From RGIG529 sp963929765 (lineage in GTDB: Bacteria > Bacillota > Clostridia > Oscillospirales > Oscillospiraceae), in the NCBI GenBank assembly GCA_963929765.1, contig CAWVKD010000031.1, positions 1 through 37,982 on the forward strand: DNA of 37,982 nt, in the 5' to 3' direction. This document shows, piece after piece, positions 1 to 8,437 of the stretch. The notes under the pieces were generated by a model. That model had not been told where the DNA came from, ran no database searches, and saw nothing but the letters and a program-made list of their open reading frames with translations. Both the position numbers and the translations under genes were made by a program. How positions within the stretch are numbered: the stretch's first letter is position 1; each line of letters starts with the position of its first letter.

Positions 1-245
1 ATTAATTGGCCAATGACAAGAAGGGCAGGATAGCATGTATCATTATGTACGTATTTCAGACCAGTGTCTACAATAGCGCGATGATTGGTGGTTAGCATAT
101 CTACATGATATCCATGCAGTTCTAGGCAGCGTTGCATCATGGAGAAATGAACGGGTAGCATTTGTGGCATAAGAAGTGTGTATTCTTTTTTCATTTCTTC
201 TGTAAAGAGTAAGCGACCATTGTTATCGTAAATCAATTTTGCCAT
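1..245 (-). CDS. 2-hydroxyacyl-CoA dehydratase-like protein, N-terminal fragment (cut by window edge)
   Basis: The first 81 codons of a minus-strand gene run off the left edge. The protein begins MAKLIYDNNGRLLFTEEMKK and includes the stretch YVHNDTCYPALLVIGQ. The Asn-Asp-Thr-Cys-Tyr-Pro block resembles the cysteine-containing segment of HgdB/DUF2229-type 2-hydroxyacyl-CoA dehydratase relatives, in which such cysteines bind an Fe-S cluster. The start at 245 has an AAAAGGA Shine-Dalgarno about 8 nt upstream and lies 15 nt after the stop of the large activase gene, so the two are almost certainly co-transcribed. This pairing with a fused double-ATPase activase is common in Clostridia, but the true substrate is generally unknown. 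The family is assigned from a short fragment plus context; the length and C-terminal half cannot be seen. Confidence 0.7.
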   Translation of the reverse strand, partial: MAKLIYDNNGRLLFTEEMKKEYTLLMPQMLPVHFSMMQRCLELHGYHVDMLTTNHRAIVDTGLKYVHNDTCYPALLVIGQL

Positions 246-260
246 AATATTCGTCCTTTT

Positions 261-3218
261 TTACGCCTTTTTGGGTGTGAGATCATGATCCAGTTCTCTT
301 GCCTCAATAGCGGCAATGAGACTGCGAATGCGAATTTTAACAGCACCCAAATTATTGATATCGTCTATTTTTAGTTGTGTATATAATTTATTGCCATGTT
401 CCAGAATATCCCGCATTTCATCACTGGTAATGGCGTCAATTCCGCAGCCAAAAGAGACCAGCTGAACCAGCTGCATATCTGCTTGGGTGCATACGTAGCG
501 GGCAGCATCATACATTCTGGCATGGTATGTCCACTGATTGAGGACCTTTCGAGGTGCTTTTTCCATGTGATAATCCACGGCGTCTTCTGTTACAAGAACA
601 AAGTCGAAGGAGGTGATTAATTCGTCAATACCATGGTTGATTTCTGGGTCAATGTGATAAGGTCGCCCTGCTAAAACCAAGATTTTTTTCTTGTTCTTGC
701 GTGCGTAGTCAATGTATGCTTGACCTTCTTTTTTAATATCAGCTTTATATGCTGCATAGGCTTCATATGCAGCATCCGCGGCTGCATGCACCTCCTTGGG
801 TGGAATATGGAATTCTGTTTCAAAATAGTTTCCAGCCCGTTTTTTGAAGTCCCGTGGTCGATGTAGTCCGAAGTAAGGATGCAGGAATCGAGTTTCCCGC
901 AAACGTGATACATTCGCAGCCAATAATTCAGGATAATAAGCGACAACAGGGCAATTGTAGTTATTGTCGCTGCGGCCTTCATCAAAGTTATAAGGCATAC
1001 AGGGGTAAAAGATCACAGGTACTTGTTCATCTAATAATGCTTCTATATGTCCGTGCAACAGCTTGGCAGGATAACATACAGTGTCTGATGGAATGGTATA
1101 CTGCCCTTTGAGATAAAGGGAGCGAGAGGATTCTGGAGAGAGTACCACTTCGAAATTCAACTTCGTGAAAAAAGTATACCAGAATGGTAAATTTTCATAC
1201 ATGTTAAGTCCAAATGGAATACCAATTTTTCCGCGTAGACCAGTGCCATCTCCTTTTCCACGGAGTGCACGGAGTTTTTGGTACTTGTAATGATAGAGAT
1301 TGGGAGTATGGCTTTTTTCTTTCCCCAAAGGGCGTTGGCATCGGTTTCCAGAGATATATCGCCGATTTCCTTCGAAGGTATTGACAGTTAAGGCACAATG
1401 GTTGGTACACAGGCCACAGGTAATTGGTTTGGCAGTGTGAATAAAAGAGAAAAGTTCTTTCTGTGAAAGAAGAGATGACCGAGAAAGACCGAGGGACTTA
1501 GCCGCGAGGGCTGCACCAAAAGCACCCATTAAACCGGAAATAGTGGGACGAGTCACATTTCGTCCAATTTCCAATTCAAAACTACGTAGCACAGCATCGT
1601 TTAAAAAAGTTCCTCCTTGCACTACGATGTGTTTTCCCAAATCATCAGCAGAGGTGGCCCGGATGACCTTGTAAATTGCATTTTTTACAATAGAAATGGA
1701 AAGCCCTGCAGAGATGTCAGCAACAGAAGCGCCCTCTTTTTGGGCCTGTTTCACAGACGAATTCATAAATACTGTACAACGGGAACCTAAATTAACTGGA
1801 TGTTTCACGAAAAGGCCAAGTTTAGAAAAATCAGCAATCGAATATCCCAATGCTTTTGCAAAGGTTTCGATAAAGGAACCGCAACCAGAGGAACAAGCTT
1901 CATTGAGTAAGATGGAATCTACTGCACCATCGCGGATTTTAAAGCACTTCATGTCTTGCCCGCCAATATCGATAATGAAGTCAACGTCTGGTGTAAAATG
2001 GTGAGCTGCATTAAAATGTGCCACTGTTTCTACAAGACCGGCATCACAGCGAAAAGCGTTACGAATGAGATCTTCTCCATATCCCGTAACGGCGCTGCCG
2101 CAAATCGTGATTCTTTGACCGCACAGTTCGTATAACTTTACTAGCTGGTCGTGGACAATTGAAACGGGATTACCTTGACTAGAGTTGTAATATTGATATA
2201 AAATGCCGCCTTCTGGTGTAATCAAAACCATTTTTGTGGTGGTACTCCCTGCATCAATTCCTAAATATGCTGGTCCTTTATATGTTTTGATGTCTACTTC
2301 TGGTGGATGCATGGCATTGTGCCGCTTCAAAAAAGCGTCATATTCCTCCTCTGACTGGAACAAAGGAGGAAGTGTATCCGTTGTGCCAGAAAGCGTCACA
2401 GTTTTTTGAAGTAAAGAAAATAATTCATCAAAGGAGCGTGTCGGATAATCTGTTGCACAGAGAGCTGCTCCAATAGCAGCAAAGCAGTCGCTGTTTTCGG
2501 GGAATATTGCATGTTCCTGATCCAAGTGAAGTGTTTGGACAAAGCGCTCCCGCAACCCCATCAAAAAGGTAAGAGGGCCACCTAAAAAAACAATTTTCCC
2601 TTTCAGTTCTCGTCCTTGGGTAAGACCTGCTACTGTCTGATCTACTACAGCTTGAAAAATAGATGCAGCAACATCCTCCCGACGGCCACCCTGATTTAAA
2701 ATAGGCTGAATATCACTTTTAGCAAAAACACCGCAGCGGGAGGCAATGGGATATATTTTTTCGTGTTGGAGAGAAAGACGATCCAATTCGCTGGCATCCA
2801 CATTCATAAGGGTTGCCATCTGGTCAATGAATGCACCAGTTCCCCCTGCACAAGAACCGTTCATTCGCTCTTCCAAAGCGCCTTGGAAGAAGATGATTTT
2901 TGCATCTTCTCCACCTAATTCAATAACAGCATCGGCATCTGGGACATATAAGTTGACAGCAGCGGCAGTGGCATAGACTTCCTGCACAAAGTCCAGCCCA
3001 CTCGCTTTTGCTACGCCAAGTCCTGCGGATCCAGTGATAACAAGATGGACCTCTTTGCCGGTAAGTTGATCGGAAATACCTTTTAAAATTTCGCATGTTT
3101 TTTCGCGCACTTGTGAGAAGTGCCGTTCATAAGAACGAAACAATACTTGATTCTCCTCGTTCAACACCACTACTTTGACGGTTGTGGAGCCAATATCAAT
3201 CCCAATTTTTAAACTCAT
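261..3218 (-). CDS. Fused double BadF/BadG-type ATPase, acyl-CoA dehydratase activase-related protein
   Basis: A 985-aa protein with two ASKHA ATPase modules and a DUF2229-like C-terminal region. Module 1 (about residues 1-270) starts KIGIDIGSTTVKV and has ELGGEDAK, the Cys-containing CAGGTGAF and SRCGVFAKSD. Module 2 (about 310-580) has YLGIDAGSTTTK, DIGGQDMKCF, CSSGCGSF and SRCTVF. These cysteines match the position of the bridging [4Fe-4S] cluster in HgdC-type activators, which use ATP to send low-potential electrons to a dehydratase. The C-terminal part has CGLCTNHC and SDTVCYPAKLLHGH. The start at 3218 (MSLKIG) is chosen over the ATG at 3233 because a GAAAGGTGA Shine-Dalgarno precedes it and homologues start there. 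It lies directly upstream of its dehydratase-like partner. The class of enzyme is clear; the substrate is not known. Confidence 0.88.
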   Translation of the reverse strand: MSLKIGIDIGSTTVKVVVLNEENQVLFRSYERHFSQVREKTCEILKGISDQLTGKEVHLVITGSAGLGVAKASGLDFVQEVYATAAAVNLYVPDADAVIELGGEDAKIIFFQGALEERMNGSCAGGTGAFIDQMATLMNVDASELDRLSLQHEKIYPIASRCGVFAKSDIQPILNQGGRREDVAASIFQAVVDQTVAGLTQGRELKGKIVFLGGPLTFLMGLRERFVQTLHLDQEHAIFPENSDCFAAIGAALCATDYPTRSFDELFSLLQKTVTLSGTTDTLPPLFQSEEEYDAFLKRHNAMHPPEVDIKTYKGPAYLGIDAGSTTTKMVLITPEGGILYQYYNSSQGNPVSIVHDQLVKLYELCGQRITICGSAVTGYGEDLIRNAFRCDAGLVETVAHFNAAHHFTPDVDFIIDIGGQDMKCFKIRDGAVDSILLNEACSSGCGSFIETFAKALGYSIADFSKLGLFVKHPVNLGSRCTVFMNSSVKQAQKEGASVADISAGLSISIVKNAIYKVIRATSADDLGKHIVVQGGTFLNDAVLRSFELEIGRNVTRPTISGLMGAFGAALAAKSLGLSRSSLLSQKELFSFIHTAKPITCGLCTNHCALTVNTFEGNRRYISGNRCQRPLGKEKSHTPNLYHYKYQKLRALRGKGDGTGLRGKIGIPFGLNMYENLPFWYTFFTKLNFEVVLSPESSRSLYLKGQYTIPSDTVCYPAKLLHGHIEALLDEQVPVIFYPCMPYNFDEGRSDNNYNCPVVAYYPELLAANVSRLRETRFLHPYFGLHRPRDFKKRAGNYFETEFHIPPKEVHAAADAAYEAYAAYKADIKKEGQAYIDYARKNKKKILVLAGRPYHIDPEINHGIDELITSFDFVLVTEDAVDYHMEKAPRKVLNQWTYHARMYDAARYVCTQADMQLVQLVSFGCGIDAITSDEMRDILEHGNKLYTQLKIDDINNLGAVKIRIRSLIAAIEARELDHDLTPKKA

Positions 3219-3269
3219 GGTGTCACCTTTCATCCCAATGCAGATGGGTTTTATTTTGTTTAATATCTC

Positions 3270-3298
3270 ATTCTAATACAAATAAAGATATTTTTCAA
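3270..3298 (-). promoter_or_regulatory. Sigma-A promoter for the activase/dehydratase operon
   Basis: On the minus strand a -35 TTGAAA (3293-3298) is followed by a 17-nt spacer and a -10 TAGAAT (3270-3275). The predicted start of transcription is about 45 nt before the activase start codon. Confidence 0.7.
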
Positions 3299-3349
3299 GT
3301 TCTTTTCTATGCGGGATTTCGTTTACAAAAGATGTAAAATTTTCAAATA

Positions 3350-3370
3350 TTTCACAGGATTCGTGTGAAA
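3350..3370. promoter_or_regulatory. Inverted repeat between divergent promoters (possible operator)
   Basis: TTTCACA at 3350-3356 and TGTGAAA at 3364-3370 form a 7-bp inverted repeat with a 7-nt centre. It lies between the minus-strand activase promoter and the plus-strand abrB promoter, ending about 27 bp upstream of the latter's -35. The position suits a regulator of either gene; no known binding motif was recognised. Confidence 0.3.
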
Positions 3371-3396
3371 ATTGGATAAAATTCATAGTCTGTTAA

Positions 3397-3426
3397 TTGA
3401 CATAGTCGGAATATGTATTATATACT
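3397..3426 (+). promoter_or_regulatory. Sigma-A promoter for the AbrB-type regulator
   Basis: A perfect -35 TTGACA (3397-3402), 18-nt spacer and -10 TATACT (3421-3426) lie just before a GGAGGAGG Shine-Dalgarno (3441-3448), giving a very short leader of roughly 20-25 nt. Confidence 0.75.
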
Positions 3427-3454
3427 TAAAACTGGTTGATGGAGGAGGTACGTT

Positions 3455-3736
3455 ATGGGAGAACAAAACGGAAAGAAGAGTAGCGTGAAATCAACAGGGA
3501 TTATTCGAAAAGTGGACGAGCTGGGCAGAATTGTTTTGCCGATTGAATTGCGGCGTACGTTAGACATCGCAGAAAAAGATGCTTTGGAGATTTATGTGGA
3601 TGGTTCCTCTATTATTTTGCGGAAATACCAACCCTCCTGCATTTTTTGTGATGACGTAAAAGCTGTAATCAATTACAAAGGGAAAAATATTTGTGCCGCT
3701 TGTTTGCGGGATCTGAAAAACCAGGAAATCGAATGA
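3455..3736 (+). CDS. AbrB/MazE/SpoVT-family transition-state-type regulator
   Basis: A 93-aa DNA-binding protein. Residues about 10-55 form the SpoVT-AbrB swapped-hairpin domain, shown by GIIRKVDELGRIVLPIELRR and a following beta strand with SSIILRKY. The C-terminal third carries two cysteine pairs, CIFC and CAAC, about 20 residues apart, as in other clostridial AbrB proteins; a metal-binding role is an inference. AbrB proteins act as dimers or tetramers that bind AT-rich promoters at growth transitions. The gene has its own strong promoter and Shine-Dalgarno, stands alone, and ends at a strong hairpin. Its targets cannot be read from the sequence, though the AT-rich divergent region upstream is a candidate for autoregulation. 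Confidence 0.88.
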   Translation: MGEQNGKKSSVKSTGIIRKVDELGRIVLPIELRRTLDIAEKDALEIYVDGSSIILRKYQPSCIFCDDVKAVINYKGKNICAACLRDLKNQEIE

Positions 3737-3751
3737 GTGCGAAAGTCATGT

Positions 3752-3793
3752 AGAAAAGCAGAGCGTTTTTTCAATAAAACGCTCTGCTTTTCT
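3752..3793. terminator. Bidirectional terminator between abrB-type gene and mbl/mreB
   Basis: An 18-bp perfect inverted repeat (3752-3769 and 3776-3793) with a 6-nt loop. The arms have a GC core flanked by A/T runs, so each strand ends the stem with TTTT. It sits between convergent genes and can stop both. Confidence 0.85.
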
Positions 3794-3824
3794 GCATAGG
3801 GGAATGGTTGAATCAATGGGATGG

Positions 3825-4856
3825 TTATGTATTCATCTGGCGGCGACGAGATAAATTAATCGTGCCATCCTGCATGTGGTTAATCCACTCTAAGGATTTT
3901 CCGGTTCCGTAGGCAACACAGGAAATGGCATCATCTGCCACATGAGTTGCAATTCCCGTGCGGGATTCAATAAGCTTGTCAAATCCCCAAATCAAACTGC
4001 CGCCACCTGTCATGATGATACCGTTAGTGGAGATATCAGCAACCAGTTCGGGAGGTGTACGTTCCAACACGCTGTGGATAGTCTCTAAAATGCGTTCGGA
4101 AACTTCCTCTAATGCTTCCATCATTTCAGTAGAAGTAACTTGAAATAAACGAGGTAGTCCGGTCATGAGACATCTACCTTTTACTTCCATCGTTTGCTCC
4201 TCTGCCCGTGGGAACACACATCCCAATTTAACCTTCAACTCCTCTGCCGTTCGCTCGCCAATAAGGACATTATGTTTGCGTCGAATATATTTTACAATTG
4301 CTTCATCAAACTGATCCCCCGCAATTTTGATGGAACTTGCCTCCACAATTCCTGAGAGAGAAATAACTGCAATATCCGTTGTGCCACCGCCGATATCTAC
4401 CACCATGTGACCATCTGGTTTCGAAATATCAATTCCTGCACCGATAGCGGCAGCCACAGGTTCTTCAATCAAATACACACGACGGGCACCTGCTTGGATT
4501 CCGGCGTCGATTACTGCTCGTTCTTCTACTTCAGTGATGCCCGATGGAACACAAATGACCACCCGTGGCTTAAATATGCGGAAAGAAACTGATTTTCGGA
4601 TAAATTCCTTTAACATCCGTTCTGTCATGTCATAATCAGAAATAACACCTTCTCGTAAGGGGCGGATAGCGACAATGTTACCGGGAGTTCGCCCCAACAT
4701 TTTTTGCGCGTCGGCCCCGACTTTCAACAATTTTCCACTGTTTTTATCGATGGCGACAACAGAGGGCTCCTGCAATACAATTCCTTTTCCTTTTACATAG
4801 ACTAATATGGACGCAGTACCTAAGTCAATTCCAATATCTCTTCCCCATTTGAACAT
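3825..4856 (-). CDS. mreB: MreB/Mbl-type rod-shape actin homologue
   Basis: A 343-aa bacterial actin that forms membrane-associated filaments guiding lateral cell-wall synthesis. The N-terminus reads MFKWGRDIGIDLGTASILVY, containing the phosphate-1 loop. Later come VVDIGGGTTDIAVISLSG (phosphate 2) and IIMTGGGSLIWGFDKLI (adenosine motif). The segment EPSVVAIDKNSGKLLKVG followed by MLGRTPGNIVAIRPL is closer to B. subtilis Mbl than to MreB as I recall them, so it may be the Mbl paralogue. An open frame continues about 100 codons upstream, but the ATG at 4856 has a GAGGTG site 6 nt before it and matches family N-termini. No mreC/mreD follows, which is also more typical of mbl. It is transcribed alone from its own promoter. 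Confidence 0.92.
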   Translation of the reverse strand: MFKWGRDIGIDLGTASILVYVKGKGIVLQEPSVVAIDKNSGKLLKVGADAQKMLGRTPGNIVAIRPLREGVISDYDMTERMLKEFIRKSVSFRIFKPRVVICVPSGITEVEERAVIDAGIQAGARRVYLIEEPVAAAIGAGIDISKPDGHMVVDIGGGTTDIAVISLSGIVEASSIKIAGDQFDEAIVKYIRRKHNVLIGERTAEELKVKLGCVFPRAEEQTMEVKGRCLMTGLPRLFQVTSTEMMEALEEVSERILETIHSVLERTPPELVADISTNGIIMTGGGSLIWGFDKLIESRTGIATHVADDAISCVAYGTGKSLEWINHMQDGTINLSRRRQMNT

Positions 4857-4925
4857 TAATTGCACCTCAACATACTTTCTATAATGATCTGCTCCCGCCA
4901 GGCAAGAGGATTCTTCTGTTCCACT

Positions 4926-4954
4926 ATCATAAAACCCGGACTTTTTAAAGTCAA
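4926..4954 (-). promoter_or_regulatory. Sigma-A promoter for mbl/mreB
   Basis: Minus-strand -35 TTGACT (4949-4954), 17-nt spacer, -10 TATGAT (4926-4931). It lies between the comF terminator and the mbl/mreB start, about 65 nt before the ATG. Confidence 0.75.
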
Positions 4955-4990
4955 GGGAAAAAGAGAGGATTCTGTCGGAAACAGATAAAC

Positions 4991-5021
4991 AATAAAACAG
5001 ATGCATGGCATCTGTTTTATT
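4991..5021 (-). terminator. Terminator after comF (end of the pyrE-to-comF gene train)
   Basis: A 14-bp perfect stem (4991-5004 with 5008-5021) and 3-nt loop. On the minus strand the stem ends in TTTTATT and is followed by more T-rich sequence. It lies about 70 nt past the comF stop. Confidence 0.7.
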
Positions 5022-5089
5022 GTGTGATATTTTCTGCTTTTCTTCTATTGCAATAGCAATCAGGATTTTATAAAAGTCAGTCTCTCTTT

Positions 5090-5758
5090 CTATTGATTGG
5101 GTGTTGCTCGTGCCAAAGTAACACAAACTACATCCAAAGCACCTGCAAATCGTAATTGCTTTGCACATTCTGATAATGTTGCGCCGGTAGTAATAATATC
5201 GTCAATCAATAAAATGCGTTTATCGATGATAAGTTCTGGTGCTGTAATGATATAGGCATCTTTTACGTTGTCCAGCCTAGCTGCTGAACCTTCCAGGGAA
5301 GATTGCGCAGGCCGGTCTTCTACCTTTTGTAGTGTTTCTACTGCTACATCTGACAGCTCTAAAGCAACTGCCATAGCCAACAACATAGCCTGATCGTATC
5401 CACGTTGTCTTTTTCGCTTGGAACTTAGTGGGACCCATGTAATGAGGTCGTATGTGTGAGGGAGATGGCGTTGTACACATTCTGCCATTAATTTTCCATA
5501 TGGTGTAGCATAATTGGCACGACCGGAAAATTTAAAACGATGGAAAGAGTCTTTGACCTCGTCTTGATAATAGAGAGGGGAGACACATTTTGAAAATTGT
5601 TCTCCTGTTTGCATTGCAGTTTCTGGTGTTGTGTAAGGTAATTCTTTTTGACAAGTGGCGCAAATAGAGCGTTCTTTCCCTTTTAACAATTTGTGACAGA
5701 ATACACATCGAGGTGGAAATAATAAGTCAAGAATCCCGCTGATCAATTTTGCTGCCAT
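5090..5758 (-). CDS. comF: ComF-family phosphoribosyltransferase-like protein
   Basis: A 222-aa protein of normal ComF length. The N-terminus carries a four-cysteine zinc-finger-like region (CVFC about residues 18-21, CATC about 33-36). The C-terminal half is a type I phosphoribosyltransferase fold with the PRPP-binding loop RILLIDDIITTGATL. In competent Firmicutes ComF is required for DNA uptake, working with the ComFA helicase and DprA; many non-competent bacteria also keep it. No comFA is adjacent. The start at 5758 has GAGGAGG upstream. It follows recD2 by 19 nt in the same direction, a link between recombination and DNA-uptake functions. Confidence 0.88.
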   Translation of the reverse strand: MAAKLISGILDLLFPPRCVFCHKLLKGKERSICATCQKELPYTTPETAMQTGEQFSKCVSPLYYQDEVKDSFHRFKFSGRANYATPYGKLMAECVQRHLPHTYDLITWVPLSSKRKRQRGYDQAMLLAMAVALELSDVAVETLQKVEDRPAQSSLEGSAARLDNVKDAYIITAPELIIDKRILLIDDIITTGATLSECAKQLRFAGALDVVCVTLARATPNQ

Positions 5759-5777
5759 CGTAAATGCCTCCTCTCAA

Positions 5778-8006
5778 CTATAAAGACGAATGGATTGTTT
5801 TTTGAGAAATACGCCAACGCAATCCGCTATATCGTTTTTGCTGTCGATAGTTTTCCACCATGTGTGAGATAATAGCATCATCTCCAACCATGATGAATAA
5901 TTCCTTAGCTCTAGTGATTGCAGTATATAAAATATTGCGGGAGAGAAGCAGGGGGGCGCCTTGAGATACCGCTAGAATCACGGCACGATATTCGCTTCCT
6001 TGGGATTTGTGAACGGTTATGGCATATGCTGGCTCCAGCTCTCCTAATAAGTCTGCTGTATATTCCACAAGTTTTTCATCAAAATCAACGATAATAACAT
6101 CTTCCTCTGGAATAATGGTTACAATATGACCCACATCCCCGTTAAAGATTCCTGTGCCTGCCTGATTTCCGTCTTTTGAAGTCCAGAGAAGATCATAATT
6201 GTTGCGAATTTGCATTACACGGTCGCCTTCCCGGAAGATATACTTTCCCCATTTACGCTCCTTTTTTTTTCGATCTCTGGGGTTGATGGTGGATTGGAGG
6301 CATTGATTTAAAAATTCTGTACCAGTGACATATCTCCGAGTAGGGGATAGCACTTGAATTTGGTGAGCAGGAATCCCCATATTCTGTGGCAATCTGGTCT
6401 GGCATAGCTGTGCAATTGTCTCTGCAACTCGATCCGGGTCTCTGCGACGAAGAAAGAAAAAATCTTGGCTTTGATTGGTCAAGTCCGGCATCTCACCTCT
6501 GTTAACTGCATGGGCATTGCGCACAATGGCACTTTTTAGCGACTGCCGAAAGATTTCTGTCAATTGCACTTCCGGCACGGTGTGACTGCGCCTCAAATCA
6601 GATAAAACATTCCCTGGACCAACAGAAGGAAGCTGATCAGGATCTCCTACTAAGATGAGACGACTATCAAAAGGCATAGCTCGCAATAGAGATTGAAACA
6701 GAAGAAGATCCACCATGGAGGTTTCGTCGATGATAACGACATCAGCGGAAAGAAGCTCCTTCTCATTCTTAACAAATTCGGTTTGGCGGGTATGAGTTCC
6801 CAATTTTGCCTCTAAAAGACGGTGAATGGTAACAGCTTCTCTTTGACAAACGTCGCCTAGCCGTTTGGCAGCACGTCCTGTAGGAGCAGCTAGCACGGTT
6901 TTCAGCTGAAGTGCATCGAACAATGCCAAAACACCACGAATGGTTGTCGTTTTGCCAGTACCTGGTCCACCTGTAAGCAACATGATTCTGGATGATACTG
7001 CTGTTGCTATGGCAAGTTGTTGTTCTGGAGCATAAATAATGCCTTGTACATGTTGTGCATCAAGTAAAAGTGATTCGAGCTGTGGTGGAGTGGGCAGAGG
7101 AAGTTGTGACATTTGATAAATACGTTCTGTTACATAAAATTCTGCGGCGTATAGTTCAGAAAGATAGCAGGCCTCTACGTGTGCTATGGGCTCACATACC
7201 ACTTCTCCACGCTCAATTAAAGTATCCAAGCCTTCCTCTGCCGTATCACGGTCAATTCCAATGAGAGAAACAGTAGCCTCGATTAGCTTTTGACGGGGGA
7301 GAAAGGTATGGCCATTTTCCGCATTATAGGAGAGCTCGAATAGGAGACTGGCTTCCACACGCGTAGGAGCATCTGCTTCCACCCCCAGTTGAATAGCAAG
7401 TGTATCAACTGTAGAAAAGTCCACTTGAAATTCTTCATCGGATAAAAGATAGGGATTTTCTTTTAATGAGTTGAGGGCTAAATCGCCATATCGTCGGTAA
7501 AGTTGCATAGCTAAGGAGAGTGGAAGGTCATATTCAGCTAAAAAATCTAAAAGTCGACGAATCCCTGCTTGGGAAAGAAAAGCATGGGAGATATCCTGTG
7601 CTCGTTTTGCCGTGATGCCTTTAATTTGTGTTAATCGTTCCGGTGCCTCTTCGATGATATTCAACGTTTCAGCCCCAAACGCACCAACCATTCGTTTGGC
7701 TGTCGCTACACCCACTCCTTTAATAACCCCAGAGGATAAATAGGCTAAGATGGCAGCCTCCTCCGATGGAAGTGTACGTTCCGTATAATCTGCGTAAAGT
7801 TGAGTTCCATATGTAGGGTGGTTGACCCAATGCCCCCGAACCAAAAGCTGTTCCCCGGGGACAATGGTAGGCATGCAGCCAACAACGACATGTTCGGTTT
7901 CTTGTGTGCCTAAAAGTAGTACTGTATATCCGTTGTCTGCATTTTGAAAGATTAGGGTGCGGACAGTACCCGAAAGTTCAACTTGTTCTATGTGTTGTTC
8001 GGCCAT
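5778..8006 (-). CDS. recD2: RecD2-type ATP-dependent 5'-3' DNA helicase
   Basis: A 742-aa superfamily 1B helicase of the RecD2/YrrC type, which acts without RecBC. The N-terminal region has an OB-like start and tandem helix-hairpin-helix segments (GVIKGVGVATAKRMVGAFG, then ERLTQIKGITAKRAQDI). The helicase core has Walker A LLTGGPGTGKTTTI, Walker B IIDETSMVDLLL, motif III VGDPDQLPSVGPGNVL and C-terminal motifs YAITVHKSQGSEY and LYTAITRAKELF. RecD2 takes part in replication-fork maintenance and repair in Gram-positives lacking RecBCD. The start at 8006 follows a GGAGGTG site. It lies between a small membrane-protein gene (24 nt) and comF (19 nt). Confidence 0.95.
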   Translation of the reverse strand: MAEQHIEQVELSGTVRTLIFQNADNGYTVLLLGTQETEHVVVGCMPTIVPGEQLLVRGHWVNHPTYGTQLYADYTERTLPSEEAAILAYLSSGVIKGVGVATAKRMVGAFGAETLNIIEEAPERLTQIKGITAKRAQDISHAFLSQAGIRRLLDFLAEYDLPLSLAMQLYRRYGDLALNSLKENPYLLSDEEFQVDFSTVDTLAIQLGVEADAPTRVEASLLFELSYNAENGHTFLPRQKLIEATVSLIGIDRDTAEEGLDTLIERGEVVCEPIAHVEACYLSELYAAEFYVTERIYQMSQLPLPTPPQLESLLLDAQHVQGIIYAPEQQLAIATAVSSRIMLLTGGPGTGKTTTIRGVLALFDALQLKTVLAAPTGRAAKRLGDVCQREAVTIHRLLEAKLGTHTRQTEFVKNEKELLSADVVIIDETSMVDLLLFQSLLRAMPFDSRLILVGDPDQLPSVGPGNVLSDLRRSHTVPEVQLTEIFRQSLKSAIVRNAHAVNRGEMPDLTNQSQDFFFLRRRDPDRVAETIAQLCQTRLPQNMGIPAHQIQVLSPTRRYVTGTEFLNQCLQSTINPRDRKKKERKWGKYIFREGDRVMQIRNNYDLLWTSKDGNQAGTGIFNGDVGHIVTIIPEEDVIIVDFDEKLVEYTADLLGELEPAYAITVHKSQGSEYRAVILAVSQGAPLLLSRNILYTAITRAKELFIMVGDDAIISHMVENYRQQKRYSGLRWRISQKTIHSSL

Positions 8007-8030
8007 TGCCGCACCTCCATGGATTTGTTT

Positions 8031-8384
8031 TTATGATCTGTGCAATTGCTGTTGGGGTGGTAAAATATTTGACAGTCCTTCCTTTGTGCAGCATTGCATT
8101 TCAGGTAGATGCCGCATGAGAGTTGCTACGGCCTGTTGCCCTTGGGGATTAAGGCCGTTGTCGACTACTATAATCTGAGGAGAAAGAAAACTATAATTGC
8201 GATGCAGATGTGTTAAAAAAGGCTGAAGCTGCATACCATCTCCTTGAGCATACAATAGGACATAAGTAGAAACGGATTCCGCCCTATGTATCCAACGGAT
8301 TCGTCCGTGACAGATTATGAAGCAAACAAAAGCAATTCCCACAGCGGCAAAGAAGGCCAAAATGCCATCTAAAATAAGATCCAT
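8031..8384 (-). CDS. Small membrane-anchored protein of unknown function
   Basis: A 117-aa protein with one N-terminal membrane segment (about residues 5-25, LDGILAFFAAVGIAFVCFII) followed by a basic stretch and a soluble part of about 90 residues, predicted cytoplasmic by the positive-inside rule. The soluble part contains PQIIVVDNGLNPQGQQA, which looks like a beta strand followed by a turn and helix, reminiscent of small Rossmann-like domains; no catalytic motif is evident. The ATG at 8384 has an AGGAGGTGG site; an open frame further upstream (to 8612) merely overlaps the neighbouring gene in another phase. It sits in the same gene train as recD2 and uvrAB. I recognise it only as a conserved-looking hypothetical. 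Confidence 0.8.
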   Translation of the reverse strand: MDLILDGILAFFAAVGIAFVCFIICHGRIRWIHRAESVSTYVLLYAQGDGMQLQPFLTHLHRNYSFLSPQIIVVDNGLNPQGQQAVATLMRHLPEMQCCTKEGLSNILPPQQQLHRS

Positions 8385-8437
8385 TTTTATTCCACCTCCT
8401 ATGTTCATTGTATGGGAAATGGAACGAAGAGTGAGAC

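Noticed and set aside
4857..5168. Upstream extension of the mbl/mreB reading frame by about 100 codons
   Set aside because: It crosses a terminator hairpin and a promoter and overlaps comF; the ATG at 4856 has a good ribosome binding site and matches family N-termini.
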